DNA from: Bacteroidales bacterium
Lineage (GTDB): Bacteria > Bacteroidota > Bacteroidia > Bacteroidales > UBA6680
Direction of reading: 5' to 3'
DNA: 64,000 nt
NCBI GenBank assembly: GCA_025210735.1
Contig: JAOARD010000009.1
Span: forward strand, 62,001 to 126,000
Position numbers and translations under genes: made by a program. The notes below the pieces were generated by a model that saw only the letters and a program-made list of their open reading frames with translations, made no database searches and was not told the origin of the DNA. Within the stretch, counting starts at the first letter, position 1; every line of letters begins with the position of its first letter. Of this stretch, positions 7,862-17,600 are shown in pieces.

Positions 7862-8521
7862 ATGTCGGGATTGTTTAGACAAAAGGCATACATCTTTCTC
7901 TTTTTAACACTGTTTGCTGTAATACTATTTGTTTTCTATGAATCGTATAGTACTCAAAAACAAGAAAAGAGTGATAGACTGTTAGATGAAGAGATTTGTG
8001 AAGGATTTATTACTGGAGGAAGATGTCTGGTTGTAGATTATGAAAAACACTCATCTGAAGTAAGGTATATTAGAAGAGTATTTTATAAAAGTAGAGGTGT
8101 TGATAACTATTTCTTTGAGTACTTATCATACGATAAAAATTTTGCAGATAAATCAGACAGTTATTGCAGGAGATACCATAATAGTCATACAACAAATGGA
8201 ATATATGAATCAGGGATATTATTTAAGTTTGATCTATATCAGATAGATACTATTAGTTACGATGAAGACGATTGTATTGTTTATCTCTCCGATACATTGT
8301 ACAATAAAGAGTTTGGGAATATTGTTTCTGATACAACGTATGTGTTTACCTTGAAAGAAGTACCAGAAACTAACTCATATGTGAAATACTATTTTAGCAG
8401 AAGCTTGAAACTGTTTTTAGGATGGGATGTTCTGGCTAAGAATAATGTTATTAAGTATAAGCGCCTTTTGGACATTGATACTGTTAATATAAATATCATT
8501 GATACAACATTTTGTGATTAA
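7862..8521 (+). CDS. single-span membrane-anchored hypothetical protein
   Basis: The 219-residue protein has one N-terminal membrane segment (about residues 9-26, AYIFLFLTLFAVILFVFY) after a short basic tail. This suggests a cytoplasmic N-terminus and an extracytoplasmic domain of about 190 residues. That domain is rich in Tyr, Asp and Ser and contains Cys at 41, 49, 52 and similar early positions, but no recognisable motif. The ATG abuts the stop of the preceding gene, indicating co-translation. Function unknown. Confidence 0.55.
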   Translation: MSGLFRQKAYIFLFLTLFAVILFVFYESYSTQKQEKSDRLLDEEICEGFITGGRCLVVDYEKHSSEVRYIRRVFYKSRGVDNYFFEYLSYDKNFADKSDSYCRRYHNSHTTNGIYESGILFKFDLYQIDTISYDEDDCIVYLSDTLYNKEFGNIVSDTTYVFTLKEVPETNSYVKYYFSRSLKLFLGWDVLAKNNVIKYKRLLDIDTVNINIIDTTFCD

Positions 8522-8705
8522 TATTTTTTCTGATAAAGAGAATGATTAATAGCCCAAATAACTGATAAATATTTAACTGTAATACTAACAGTGTTTTGGT
8601 AAATCTTTTGTTAATAACTGGTAATACAAGAATAAGTTTATACTCTGAACCTAATGCTACTATTTCTGTTATCTATATTCTATTAATATGGAAAACTAAT
8701 TGATC

Positions 8706-9068
8706 ATGACGACAGCAATATCTATACTAACCGGAGTAATAGCTCTGATTCATATATACATTTTATGGTTTGAGATGTTTGCCTGGACAACAAGAGGAAA
8801 GAGGGTTTTTAAAAGCTTTCCGGAACAACTGTTTGAACAGACAAAAGCTATGGCTGCGAACCAGGGACTATATAATGGCTTTCTGGCTGCCGGATTAATA
8901 TGGTCACTATTTATAACAGATGCTGTTTGGCGCGATTACATATCTCTGTTTTTCCTTAGCTGTGTTGCAATTGCCGGAATATTTGGTGCTGTAACTGCTG
9001 AAAAAAGAATAGTGTTTGTTCAAGCACTTCCTGCTTTTATTACAATATTACTAATAGTTATAAAATAG
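8706..9068 (+). CDS. DUF1304 family membrane protein
   Basis: The 120-residue protein matches the DUF1304 family. ALIHIYILWFEMFAWTTRGKRVF is followed by AMAANQGLYNGFLAAGLIWSL and a C-terminal pair of membrane segments, giving four predicted spans. The TTG at 8700 could add two residues, but the ATG at 8706 is the better start. The biochemical role of this family is not established. It stands alone, preceded by 180 nt and followed by about 100 nt before the shared leader block of the first FG-GAP gene. Confidence 0.8.
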   Translation: MTTAISILTGVIALIHIYILWFEMFAWTTRGKRVFKSFPEQLFEQTKAMAANQGLYNGFLAAGLIWSLFITDAVWRDYISLFFLSCVAIAGIFGAVTAEKRIVFVQALPAFITILLIVIK

Positions 9069-9168
9069 AGTAATATTCTCATCTATTAATGTATAAACAA
9101 ATAGATATTCATCTCTATCAAAAGATGTTTTCTTATAACTGAATCTGTTTCGGTTGGTGAATGGTTAA

Positions 9169-9413
9169 ATTCATAAGGCGTGTATTCTGTTAAGTGTAGT
9201 AATTGCATTTTTTATATCTAAAAAATTGATTTATAGATCTTTTATTGGTATCTTATATTTAGTGAGATTTAAAATACTGTATGGTCTACAGGCTGTACAT
9301 TGTTATTATAACACGTAATTATTTTGTGATATGTCTCTGCCCCGGGATAATACAGAAATATATGTCGGAAGATATTAAGTTGGAGATAACCATGTCTGTA
9401 TATGACATGGTTA
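9169..9413 (+). promoter_or_regulatory. conserved promoter-leader block, FG-GAP gene 1
   Basis: This block is related to those before the next two FG-GAP genes. It starts with AAGGCGTGTATTCTGTTA (9176-9193). A promoter-like pair follows: TTG at 9226, 20 nt, TATCTTAT at 9249. CCCCGGGATAAT starts at 9340, 114 nt after the TTG and 145 nt before the start codon. A perfect 10-bp hairpin stem (9387-9396 with 9404-9413) sits in the probable 5' untranslated region. The -7 box fits the TAnnTTTG consensus only partly, so the case rests on conservation among the three genes. The rest of 9069-9484 holds no gene. Confidence 0.5.
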
Positions 9414-9484
9414 CATATAGTAATATTTGTCTCCTGATTTTATTGGGCGGTGTAGAATAGATTTACTAATTAATACTAAATATT

Positions 9485-12400
9485 ATGAAAAAGTTGATAC
9501 TATTTATTCTTCTTATTGTACCACTCAGTTGTTATACAATGTTTGCTCAAACACTGATAAAAAGCTATGCTGAGCAAAACAATACAGGGACAACAAAATT
9601 TGGTGAGATTGTAAAGAATATTGGTGATTTCAACAGCGATGGTTTTGATGATATTGCTGTAGTTGCAAAATATTATGGATCTCAGAGAGGAAAGGTTTAT
9701 ATCTATTTTGGTGGGTCAGATTCAGATAATATTCCTGATCTTACAATGGAGGGAGAAGAAAACTTTACATTTTTCGGAACATCTGTTTCCGGTGCAGGAG
9801 ATTTTAACGGAGATGGTAATAGCGACTTTATTATTGGTTGCGCTAATATAAACAGTAATAAAGGACGTGCTTATATATACTATGGAGGAGCAGATGTTGA
9901 TAATATCCCTGATTTGACAATAGAGGGTGAAACGGCAAACAGATATTTGGGAGCTGTGGTTTCCGGAATAGGCGATTTTAATAACGATGGTTATGATGAT
10001 ATAGTTGTAGCAGAATCTTTTCATGAAAGAAATGCATATCTCTACTTGGGTGGAGCTGATCCGGATGCTGTTTCAGATTTGACTATAACCGGAGATATGT
10101 CTGTAAATTGGGGTTCCTCAATATCCTCAGCCGGCGACTTTAATAATGATGGTTATGACGATATAATTATTGGAGCCTACGGATACTCTTCATCAAAAGG
10201 TAGAGCTTATATCTATTATGGAGGAAGTACACTTGATGCAACAGCAGATATTATTGTAACCGGAGGTAGCAATAATCTTGAACTAGGTCAATCTGTTGCA
10301 GGAGGTGGCGATTTTAATAAAGATGGTATTGATGATGTTATTATTGGCGTTCCAAGAGATGATAGTAATAAAGGAAGCGTATATGTTCTGTATGGCTCTG
10401 ATAATCCGGATGGAGTAAAAGATATTGTGTTAAAAGGTGATGATACACAGACATATTTCGGCAAAAGTGTAAGTTTTGCCGGAGACATGAATAACGATGG
10501 TGCCGATGATATTATTGTTGGAGTAAATACCCATCTGATAGGGAATGCCTATATATTTTATGGTGGAGATACACCTGTTACAAATTATAGCCTTAAATTA
10601 ACAGGCAAGGCATCTGGCGATAGATTCGGAAATAGTGTATCGGCAGCCGGAGATGTTGATAATGATGGATATGATGATGTAATTGTTGGAGCATATAATT
10701 CAGAGGTGTCTACAGGAAAGTCATATCTGTATAGAGGCGGAGCAACCCCTGATGATATTGACGATATAACCTATAAAGGCGAAGGTTCTGGTAATTATTA
10801 TGGTAGAGAAATGTCTGTTATTGGAGATATAAATTCTGATGGATATGATGATTTCATTGTTGGTGCAACAGGATACGATGGCTCTTCAGGTGCGGCATAC
10901 CTCTATCTGGGATCAGATTCACCAGATAAAGAGTTTAAGGTAACAGGTGGTATATATCATAATTTAGGATATGGTGTCTCAGGTTTAGGCGATATAAATG
11001 GTGATGGCTATGACGATTTTGTTGTAGGAACAAACAAGAACAAAGCATATATCTATCTGGGAGGAGTTACACCGGATAATATAGCCGACCTGGAACTTGA
11101 AGGTCTGACGACAGGTGAACACTTTGGAAAAAGATGTTCAGGAATAGGTGATATTAATAATGATGGTTTTGATGATTTTATTGTTGGAGCTGAGAATTTT
11201 GGTACAGGGACTAACAGCAACGAAAAATTTTTTGGCAAAGTCTATATATATTTTGGCGGGACAGATATAAATAACCTGACGGTTGAAACAATTCAGGGTG
11301 AGTTGTTTAAGAATTTTTTTGGTAGAGTTGTTACCGGAGTCGGAGATATGAATGGTGACGGTTATGGCGATTTTGCAATAAGTGCATTAGGTTATGATAG
11401 TTATAAAGGCAGGGTGTATGTATATTATGGTGGAACAACTTTTGATGAAACACCTGACATTATATATACAGGAGAAGTTTTAAATATAGGATTTGGTGAT
11501 AGAGTATCGGCTGCAGGAGATGTTAATGGAGATGGTTATGATGATATTATGATTGGTTCTAACAGGCATAATTCCAGCAGAGGAAGAACATCTGTCTATT
11601 ATGGAGGGTCAACGCCCGATAATATAGCTGATGTTAATATATATGGAGAATCTATTGGTGATTATGTTGGAAACTCAATGGTAGATATTGGTGATTTGAA
11701 CAGAGATGGTTATGATGATATTGCAATTGGACTACATGGTAAAAATACCAGAACAGGAGAGGTTAGAATATACTTTGGAGCAGCCAGTATGGATACAAAC
11801 CCTGATATGATAATTGAAGGGAGTGAACAGGAGTTAAGATTTGGAGAAACACTTGCCGGGGGTGGAGATATAAATAATGATGGATATCCGGATATTCTTA
11901 TTGGAGAGACGTATTTTGATAATCAGAACGGAAAGGTTTATCTCTATAGTTTCAGTAACGATCCGCAGGTAAGTACAGTATCAGTTACAGATATAGGAGT
12001 TTCAGTTGTTACAGCAAACGCTAATGTGAGCAAGTTAGGAGATGATAACATTATAGGTCATGGTTTCTGTTGGCATACCGAGACAGAACCAACAATATCA
12101 GATAACAGTATTGATAAAGGAGAACTAACATCAACAGGTAGTTTTTTAGGATCAGTTACAGGTCTGTCAGCAAATACAACATATTATATTAGGTCGTTTG
12201 TACGTAGTAGCAGAAAAGTATTTTATGGTGATGAGTTGAGTTTTACAACAAAAACAGCTCAGACAATAACATTTAATACTTTATCGGCAAAATCGTATGG
12301 AGATGCCAATTTTGACCTTACAGCAACAGCAAGTTCAAATCTGGTAGTGAGTTATCAGAGTTCAGATACCGATGTGGCGACAGTATCAGGAAATACGGTT

Positions 12401-14242
12401 ACAATTGTTGGTGCAGGTACAACCACAATAACTGCATCACAGTCAGGAAACGATACGTATGCTGCTGCAACAGCGGTGGGGCAGAATTTAGTTGTTAATA
12501 AATCATCGCAAACAATAACGTTCGGTTTATTACCTCAAAAACAGTATGGCGATGGTGGTTTTGATTTGTCTGCGACATCAAGCTCTGCACTTGCTATAAC
12601 TTATGAAAGCTCAAATACCGATGTGGCAACAGTATCAGGAAATACGGTAACCATAACAGGTGGTGGAACAACAACCATTACAGCTTCACAAGCAGGTAAT
12701 GCAAACTATCAGGGAGCTACTGCAGGTCAGGTACTGATAGTAAACAAGGCAACACAAACAATAGTATTTGCTTCTCCTGCACCAAAAACATATGGCGATG
12801 ATGATTTTGAACTTTCAGCAACGGCAAGTTCAAATCTGGAGGTAACCTATATAAGTTCAGATACTGATGTAGCAACAGTATCAGGAAATACCGTAACAAT
12901 AAAAGGTGGTGGAACAACAACAATTACTGCTATGCAGGCTGGTAATACAAATTATCTGGCTGCAACAACAGTAAATCATAATCTGATTGTTAATAAAGCA
13001 GATCAGGCTATAACTTTTAATGCACTTGAATCAACAACATATGGTAATGACTTTAATCTGTCTGCCAGTTCATCTTCCGGACTAGATATAAGCTACGAGA
13101 GTTCGAATACCGATGTGGCAACAATATCTGGTAAAAGGGTAACAATTGTAGGAGTTGGAACAACCACAATAACAGCTTCGCAGATTGGTAATGGTAATTA
13201 TAATGTTGCAAATACAGTAGATCAGGAACTTATTGTTGATAAGGCAACCCAGGCAATTGAAATGGAGACTATTAGCTTTAAGGCAATAACTGATAAAACA
13301 TTTGCTCTTGATGAGGTATCCAGCTCAGGATTACCAATAGAGTATAGTAGCTCAAATACCAATGTTGCAACAATAGATGACTATATAGTAACAATAGTTG
13401 GTATAGGAAAAACAATTATTACAGCCAAACAGCTTGGTAACGAAAACTATATTGCGGCACCAGAGGTTCAGCAGGAGCTTATTATATCAAAAGAGACACA
13501 GAAAATAACCTTTGCAGAATTAGAATCGGTAACATATGGCGATGTATCATTTAACCTTAATGCCACATCAACATCCGGATTACCTGTAACGTTTAGCAGT
13601 TCAAATACAGATGTTGTTGCTATTACGGGAAATAGTGTAACAGTTGTAGGAGCAGGCGAGACAATTATTACGGCTAAACAAGAAGGAAACGGAGAGTATG
13701 AGGCAACATCAACAGAGCGGAGGTTAACTGTAAATAAGGCTAATCAATCTATTACATTTGAGACAATAGAGGCTAAGTATGTTGGTGATAAATCTTTTGA
13801 TCTTTCAGCAACAGCAAGTTCAGGACTTGATATTGTTTATATCAGTTCAGACGAGAAGGTTGCAACAGTGTCAGGAAAAACAGTTACAATAGTTGGTACA
13901 GGTATAACCACAATAACTGCTTCGCAGTCCGGTAACAATAATTATAATGCAGCAACTAATGTTCAGCAGGCTTTAACTGTATTCTCAACATCTGATATTA
14001 ATAGTGCTGATGAGGCAGGAATAAAGTTATACCCTAACCCTGTGTCTGATATACTGAATATAGATAGCGAGAAGTATATAGATTTAGTTCAGATTCTGGA
14101 TATGGAATCTCGTATGATTCGTAGTATAGATGTTGATGGCTATAATAAATCTGTAGATGTGGGTACGCTTAATAAGGGAGTATATCTTGTTAAGATAAAA
14201 TCAGGAAATAAACTCTATATAATAAGACTTGTGAAGAAGTAA
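9485..14242 (+). CDS. T9SS-secreted FG-GAP/Ig-repeat protein 1
   Basis: This 1585-residue exported protein has four parts: a signal peptide (residues 1-22, ending TMFAQ); 14 FG-GAP/VCBS-type repeats to about residue 820, each with a calcium-type loop such as GDFNNDGYDDIIIGA; a fibronectin-III-like domain (about 825-920, GHGFCWHTETEPT...YYIRSFV); and seven Ig-like repeats opening with QTITF or a variant. The last 80 residues (GIKLYPNPVSDILNI...GVYLVKI) form a type A T9SS sorting domain. Fourteen FG-GAP units would suit two seven-bladed propellers or one larger array. Probable role: a surface or released calcium-binding adhesin. It is the first of three paralogues in a row, each with its own promoter-leader and terminator. 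Confidence 0.9.
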   Translation: MKKLILFILLIVPLSCYTMFAQTLIKSYAEQNNTGTTKFGEIVKNIGDFNSDGFDDIAVVAKYYGSQRGKVYIYFGGSDSDNIPDLTMEGEENFTFFGTSVSGAGDFNGDGNSDFIIGCANINSNKGRAYIYYGGADVDNIPDLTIEGETANRYLGAVVSGIGDFNNDGYDDIVVAESFHERNAYLYLGGADPDAVSDLTITGDMSVNWGSSISSAGDFNNDGYDDIIIGAYGYSSSKGRAYIYYGGSTLDATADIIVTGGSNNLELGQSVAGGGDFNKDGIDDVIIGVPRDDSNKGSVYVLYGSDNPDGVKDIVLKGDDTQTYFGKSVSFAGDMNNDGADDIIVGVNTHLIGNAYIFYGGDTPVTNYSLKLTGKASGDRFGNSVSAAGDVDNDGYDDVIVGAYNSEVSTGKSYLYRGGATPDDIDDITYKGEGSGNYYGREMSVIGDINSDGYDDFIVGATGYDGSSGAAYLYLGSDSPDKEFKVTGGIYHNLGYGVSGLGDINGDGYDDFVVGTNKNKAYIYLGGVTPDNIADLELEGLTTGEHFGKRCSGIGDINNDGFDDFIVGAENFGTGTNSNEKFFGKVYIYFGGTDINNLTVETIQGELFKNFFGRVVTGVGDMNGDGYGDFAISALGYDSYKGRVYVYYGGTTFDETPDIIYTGEVLNIGFGDRVSAAGDVNGDGYDDIMIGSNRHNSSRGRTSVYYGGSTPDNIADVNIYGESIGDYVGNSMVDIGDLNRDGYDDIAIGLHGKNTRTGEVRIYFGAASMDTNPDMIIEGSEQELRFGETLAGGGDINNDGYPDILIGETYFDNQNGKVYLYSFSNDPQVSTVSVTDIGVSVVTANANVSKLGDDNIIGHGFCWHTETEPTISDNSIDKGELTSTGSFLGSVTGLSANTTYYIRSFVRSSRKVFYGDELSFTTKTAQTITFNTLSAKSYGDANFDLTATASSNLVVSYQSSDTDVATVSGNTVTIVGAGTTTITASQSGNDTYAAATAVGQNLVVNKSSQTITFGLLPQKQYGDGGFDLSATSSSALAITYESSNTDVATVSGNTVTITGGGTTTITASQAGNANYQGATAGQVLIVNKATQTIVFASPAPKTYGDDDFELSATASSNLEVTYISSDTDVATVSGNTVTIKGGGTTTITAMQAGNTNYLAATTVNHNLIVNKADQAITFNALESTTYGNDFNLSASSSSGLDISYESSNTDVATISGKRVTIVGVGTTTITASQIGNGNYNVANTVDQELIVDKATQAIEMETISFKAITDKTFALDEVSSSGLPIEYSSSNTNVATIDDYIVTIVGIGKTIITAKQLGNENYIAAPEVQQELIISKETQKITFAELESVTYGDVSFNLNATSTSGLPVTFSSSNTDVVAITGNSVTVVGAGETIITAKQEGNGEYEATSTERRLTVNKANQSITFETIEAKYVGDKSFDLSATASSGLDIVYISSDEKVATVSGKTVTIVGTGITTITASQSGNNNYNAATNVQQALTVFSTSDINSADEAGIKLYPNPVSDILNIDSEKYIDLVQILDMESRMIRSIDVDGYNKSVDVGTLNKGVYLVKIKSGNKLYIIRLVKK

Positions 14243-14301
14243 CGACTTATTAGCGGTTCAATATAATATCTGCAAAGAGCATCTGTTCAGATTGTAGAGT
14301 T

Positions 14302-14339
14302 AAGATGGTGTTTGTTATATAATGAACACCATCTTTTTA
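14302..14339 (+). terminator. terminator of FG-GAP gene 1
   Basis: An 11-bp perfect stem (14302-14312 with 14325-14335) is followed by five T. The stem phrase GATGGTGTTTG is shared with the region after FG-GAP gene 3 and in altered form after gene 2. Confidence 0.8.
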
Positions 14340-14410
14340 TACCTCAATGACACCTCTTTTTATTGACGAATTATGCTTTGCAGCAGGTTTGTTTTTTGTT
14401 ATGATTGTTT

Positions 14411-14644
14411 TGTGGCATAAAAACTTGATTTGTAAATATTTTCTTAGTAATTTATATATGGTTTGGGAATGGTATAACACGTGTGCTGTGTTATGTATTG
14501 CTGTTTATTAACTAATGATTTTGTATAATGTCTGTAACCCCGGAAAATACAAGAACATATTCGAGTTGTAGATATTAGGATATTACAACGTATGCTGAAC
14601 TATATCAGGAGATAGCTCTCTGGTATGGTAATGCGTATTGTAAT
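14411..14644 (+). promoter_or_regulatory. conserved promoter-leader block, FG-GAP gene 2
   Basis: It aligns without gaps to the block of gene 1 around TTGATTTGTAAATATTTTC (TTG at 14425, 20 nt, TAATTTAT at 14448). CCCCGG starts at 14538, 113 nt after the TTG and 152 nt before the ATG. A distant pair ATTACAA (14582) and TTGTAAT (14638) could form a leader hairpin. The rest of 14340-14689 shows no gene. Confidence 0.45.
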
Positions 14645-14689
14645 AACGTGTTTTGTTTGCGAGTATATTTTTAATCTAAATTGAATATT

Positions 14690-17600
14690 ATGAAGAAGTT
14701 GACACTATTAATGGTTTTACTTATTCTATATTGGAGTAGTATTACCGCACAGGAGCTGGTAAATAGTTATCAGGAGAGAAATGGTACCGGAACATCGCAT
14801 TTAGGAAGTGTTGTTACAGATATTGGAGATTTTAATGGCGATGGTTTTGATGATATTGCAGTAAGTGCTCCCAGCTATGATGGGGGTAAGGGAAGAGTGT
14901 ATATATTCTATGGTGGATCAAATTCCGATAATACTCCCGATTTAATATTTGAGGGAGAAGCAACTAATATAAACTTTGGAATTTCAATTTCAGGAGCAGG
15001 AGATTTTAATGGCGATGGTTATGATGATCTTATAGTTGGTTGTAATTTTATAAATAACTATAAAGGAAGAGCATATATATATTTTGGCGGCAGCAACCCA
15101 AACACTGATGCAAATGTAGTTATAAGTGGATCTGTTATAAATAAACAGTTAGGAAAAGTAGTTTCGGGTATCGGTGACTTTAATAACGATGGTTATGATG
15201 ATGTAGCTGTTGCAGAGGGATATAATTATGATAAAGTATATATTTATCTTGGTGGTCCGGTCACTAATAATGAAAAAGACCTTACAATAACAGGTGCATT
15301 AGATACAGATTTTGGATACTCTTTATCAGGAGCCGGAGACTTTAATAATGATGGTTATGACGATATTATTATTGGTCAAAAAGGATATGATTCTGATCGG
15401 GGTAGAGCCTATATATATTATGGAGGAAGCACATTAAATAGTGCACCGGATATTGTAGTAGAAGGAGATGCACCGACAATTCAGTTTGGTAATGCTGTTG
15501 CAGGAGGAGGAGATTTTAATAACGATGGTATTGATGATGTTATTATTGGGGCAAATTATTATAACTCTTCAAAAGGAAGAGTATATGTTCTGTATGGGGC
15601 AAATTCTCCAAATGCAGGAGTAGACCTTATCCTAAATGGAGATATTTCTCAAACATATTTTGGTCAATCAGTAAGTTTTGCAGGAGATATGAATAATGAT
15701 GGTACCGATGATATTATTGTTGGAGCAAACACCCTTCCAATAGCTAACTCCTATATATTCTACGGAGCTTCTAATCCATCAACCACCTATGGGCTTAAAT
15801 TTACAGCTAAATCAGCTAACGATAGATTTGGAAATACTGTTTCAGCAGCCGGAGATATAGATAATGACGGATATGATGATGTTATTGTAGGTGCACATAA
15901 TGTTGGAGGAGCTATTGGAGGAGCATATCTGTATAAAGGAGGATCAACACCGGATAATGTATCGGATATAGATTACATTGGAGAAACAAAGGATAATAAT
16001 TTTGGAAGAAGAGTATCTGTTATAGGAGATATTAATGGAGATGGGATAGATGATTTTGCAGCAGGAGCAATAGGATATAATAATAAAGGTGCTGTATATG
16101 TCTATTTAGGATCTGATAATCCGGAAAAGGAGTTTATTATTATAGGAGAGTCAAATAATGATAAGTTTGGGTATGATGTCTCCGGTATTGGCGATATTAA
16201 TAACGATGGATATGATGACTTTATGGTCGGTACAGATTGTGATAAAGCATATATATATCTTGGAAGTGCAACCCCCAATAATGTAGTTGACAAGGTATTA
16301 ACAGGCGAAAATTCAAATGATGGTTTCGGAAAGAGCTGTTCTGGCGTAGGAGATGTTAATAACGACGGTTACGATGATTTTGTTGTTGGAGCATGGTTCT
16401 TTAATAATGGAGGAAACAGTAATTCTGGTAAGGTTTATCTCTATTATGGAGGAACCGATATTAACAGTATGGTTGTTAAAACATTTCTGGGAGAGGCTGC
16501 CAGCAACTATTTCGGATTGGGAGTTTCAGGCGTAGGCGATGTTAATAACGATGGATACAACGATTTTGCCATAGGAGCATATGGATATAATAACACCTTA
16601 GGAAGGGTATATCTATACTATGGTAAATCTTCACATATTACCGGATCTTCAGATGTTATATTTACGGGAACAGTATCAGGTCAACTATTTGGCTACAGTG
16701 TATCTGGAGCGGGTGATGTAAATGGCGATAATTATGATGATATAATGATAGGATCATATGCCCGTAATACCTTTACCGGGAAAGTATCAATATATTACGG
16801 AGGAGCCACAGTTGATAATGTTGTTGATGTATCGCTTTATGGGCAGTCAGAAAGAGAATATTTTGGACACAATATGGCTGAACTGGGCGATATAAACAGT
16901 GATGGATTTGATGATATTGTTGTAAATTCATATGCATTTAATGAAGAAACAGGTAAGGTGTCAGTGTTTCTTGGAGCAGAGAATATGAGTAGTTCATATT
17001 ATAGTGTATTAACAGGTAGTGCAAAAGAGACACGTTTTGGCGAAGGACTTGCTGGAGGTGGAGATGTTACAGGTGATGGCGTTCCTGATTTTTTATTGGG
17101 AGCACCAGATATGAATAATAAAAACGGAGAACTGTTTCTATATACATTTTATGTTGAGCCGGAGGTTCAGACAACACCTGTAAGAGACGTTCTTGCCGTA
17201 AGTGCTACACTGGAAGGTAATGTAAGTGCGTTAGGCAGTAAACCAGTTACAGGACACGGTTTCTGCTGGGATACAGATACAGAGCCAACAACATCAGATA
17301 ACAAGGTTGATAAAGGAACTCTTACAGAAACAGGACTATTTTCAGCCTCCGCTACAGGGTTGTTACCCAATACTAAATATTATGTGAGAGCATTTGTAAA
17401 AAATAGTACAGATACATATTATGGTAATGAATTCAGCTTTACTACAGCAAAAGCTAATCAGACAATAACATTTAATGCTTTACCTGCAAAATCGTATGGC
17501 GATGCTGATTTTGATCTTACAGCAACAGCGAGTTCAAATCTTGCAGTGAGTTATCAGAGTTCAGATACCGATGTTGCAACAGTATCAGGTAGTACAGTAA

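Noticed and set aside
9722..10024. Antisense frames within the FG-GAP genes (for example 9722-10024 minus)
   Set aside because: They mirror the repetitive Asp/Gly/Asn codons of the sense strand, have low-complexity translations and no start context.
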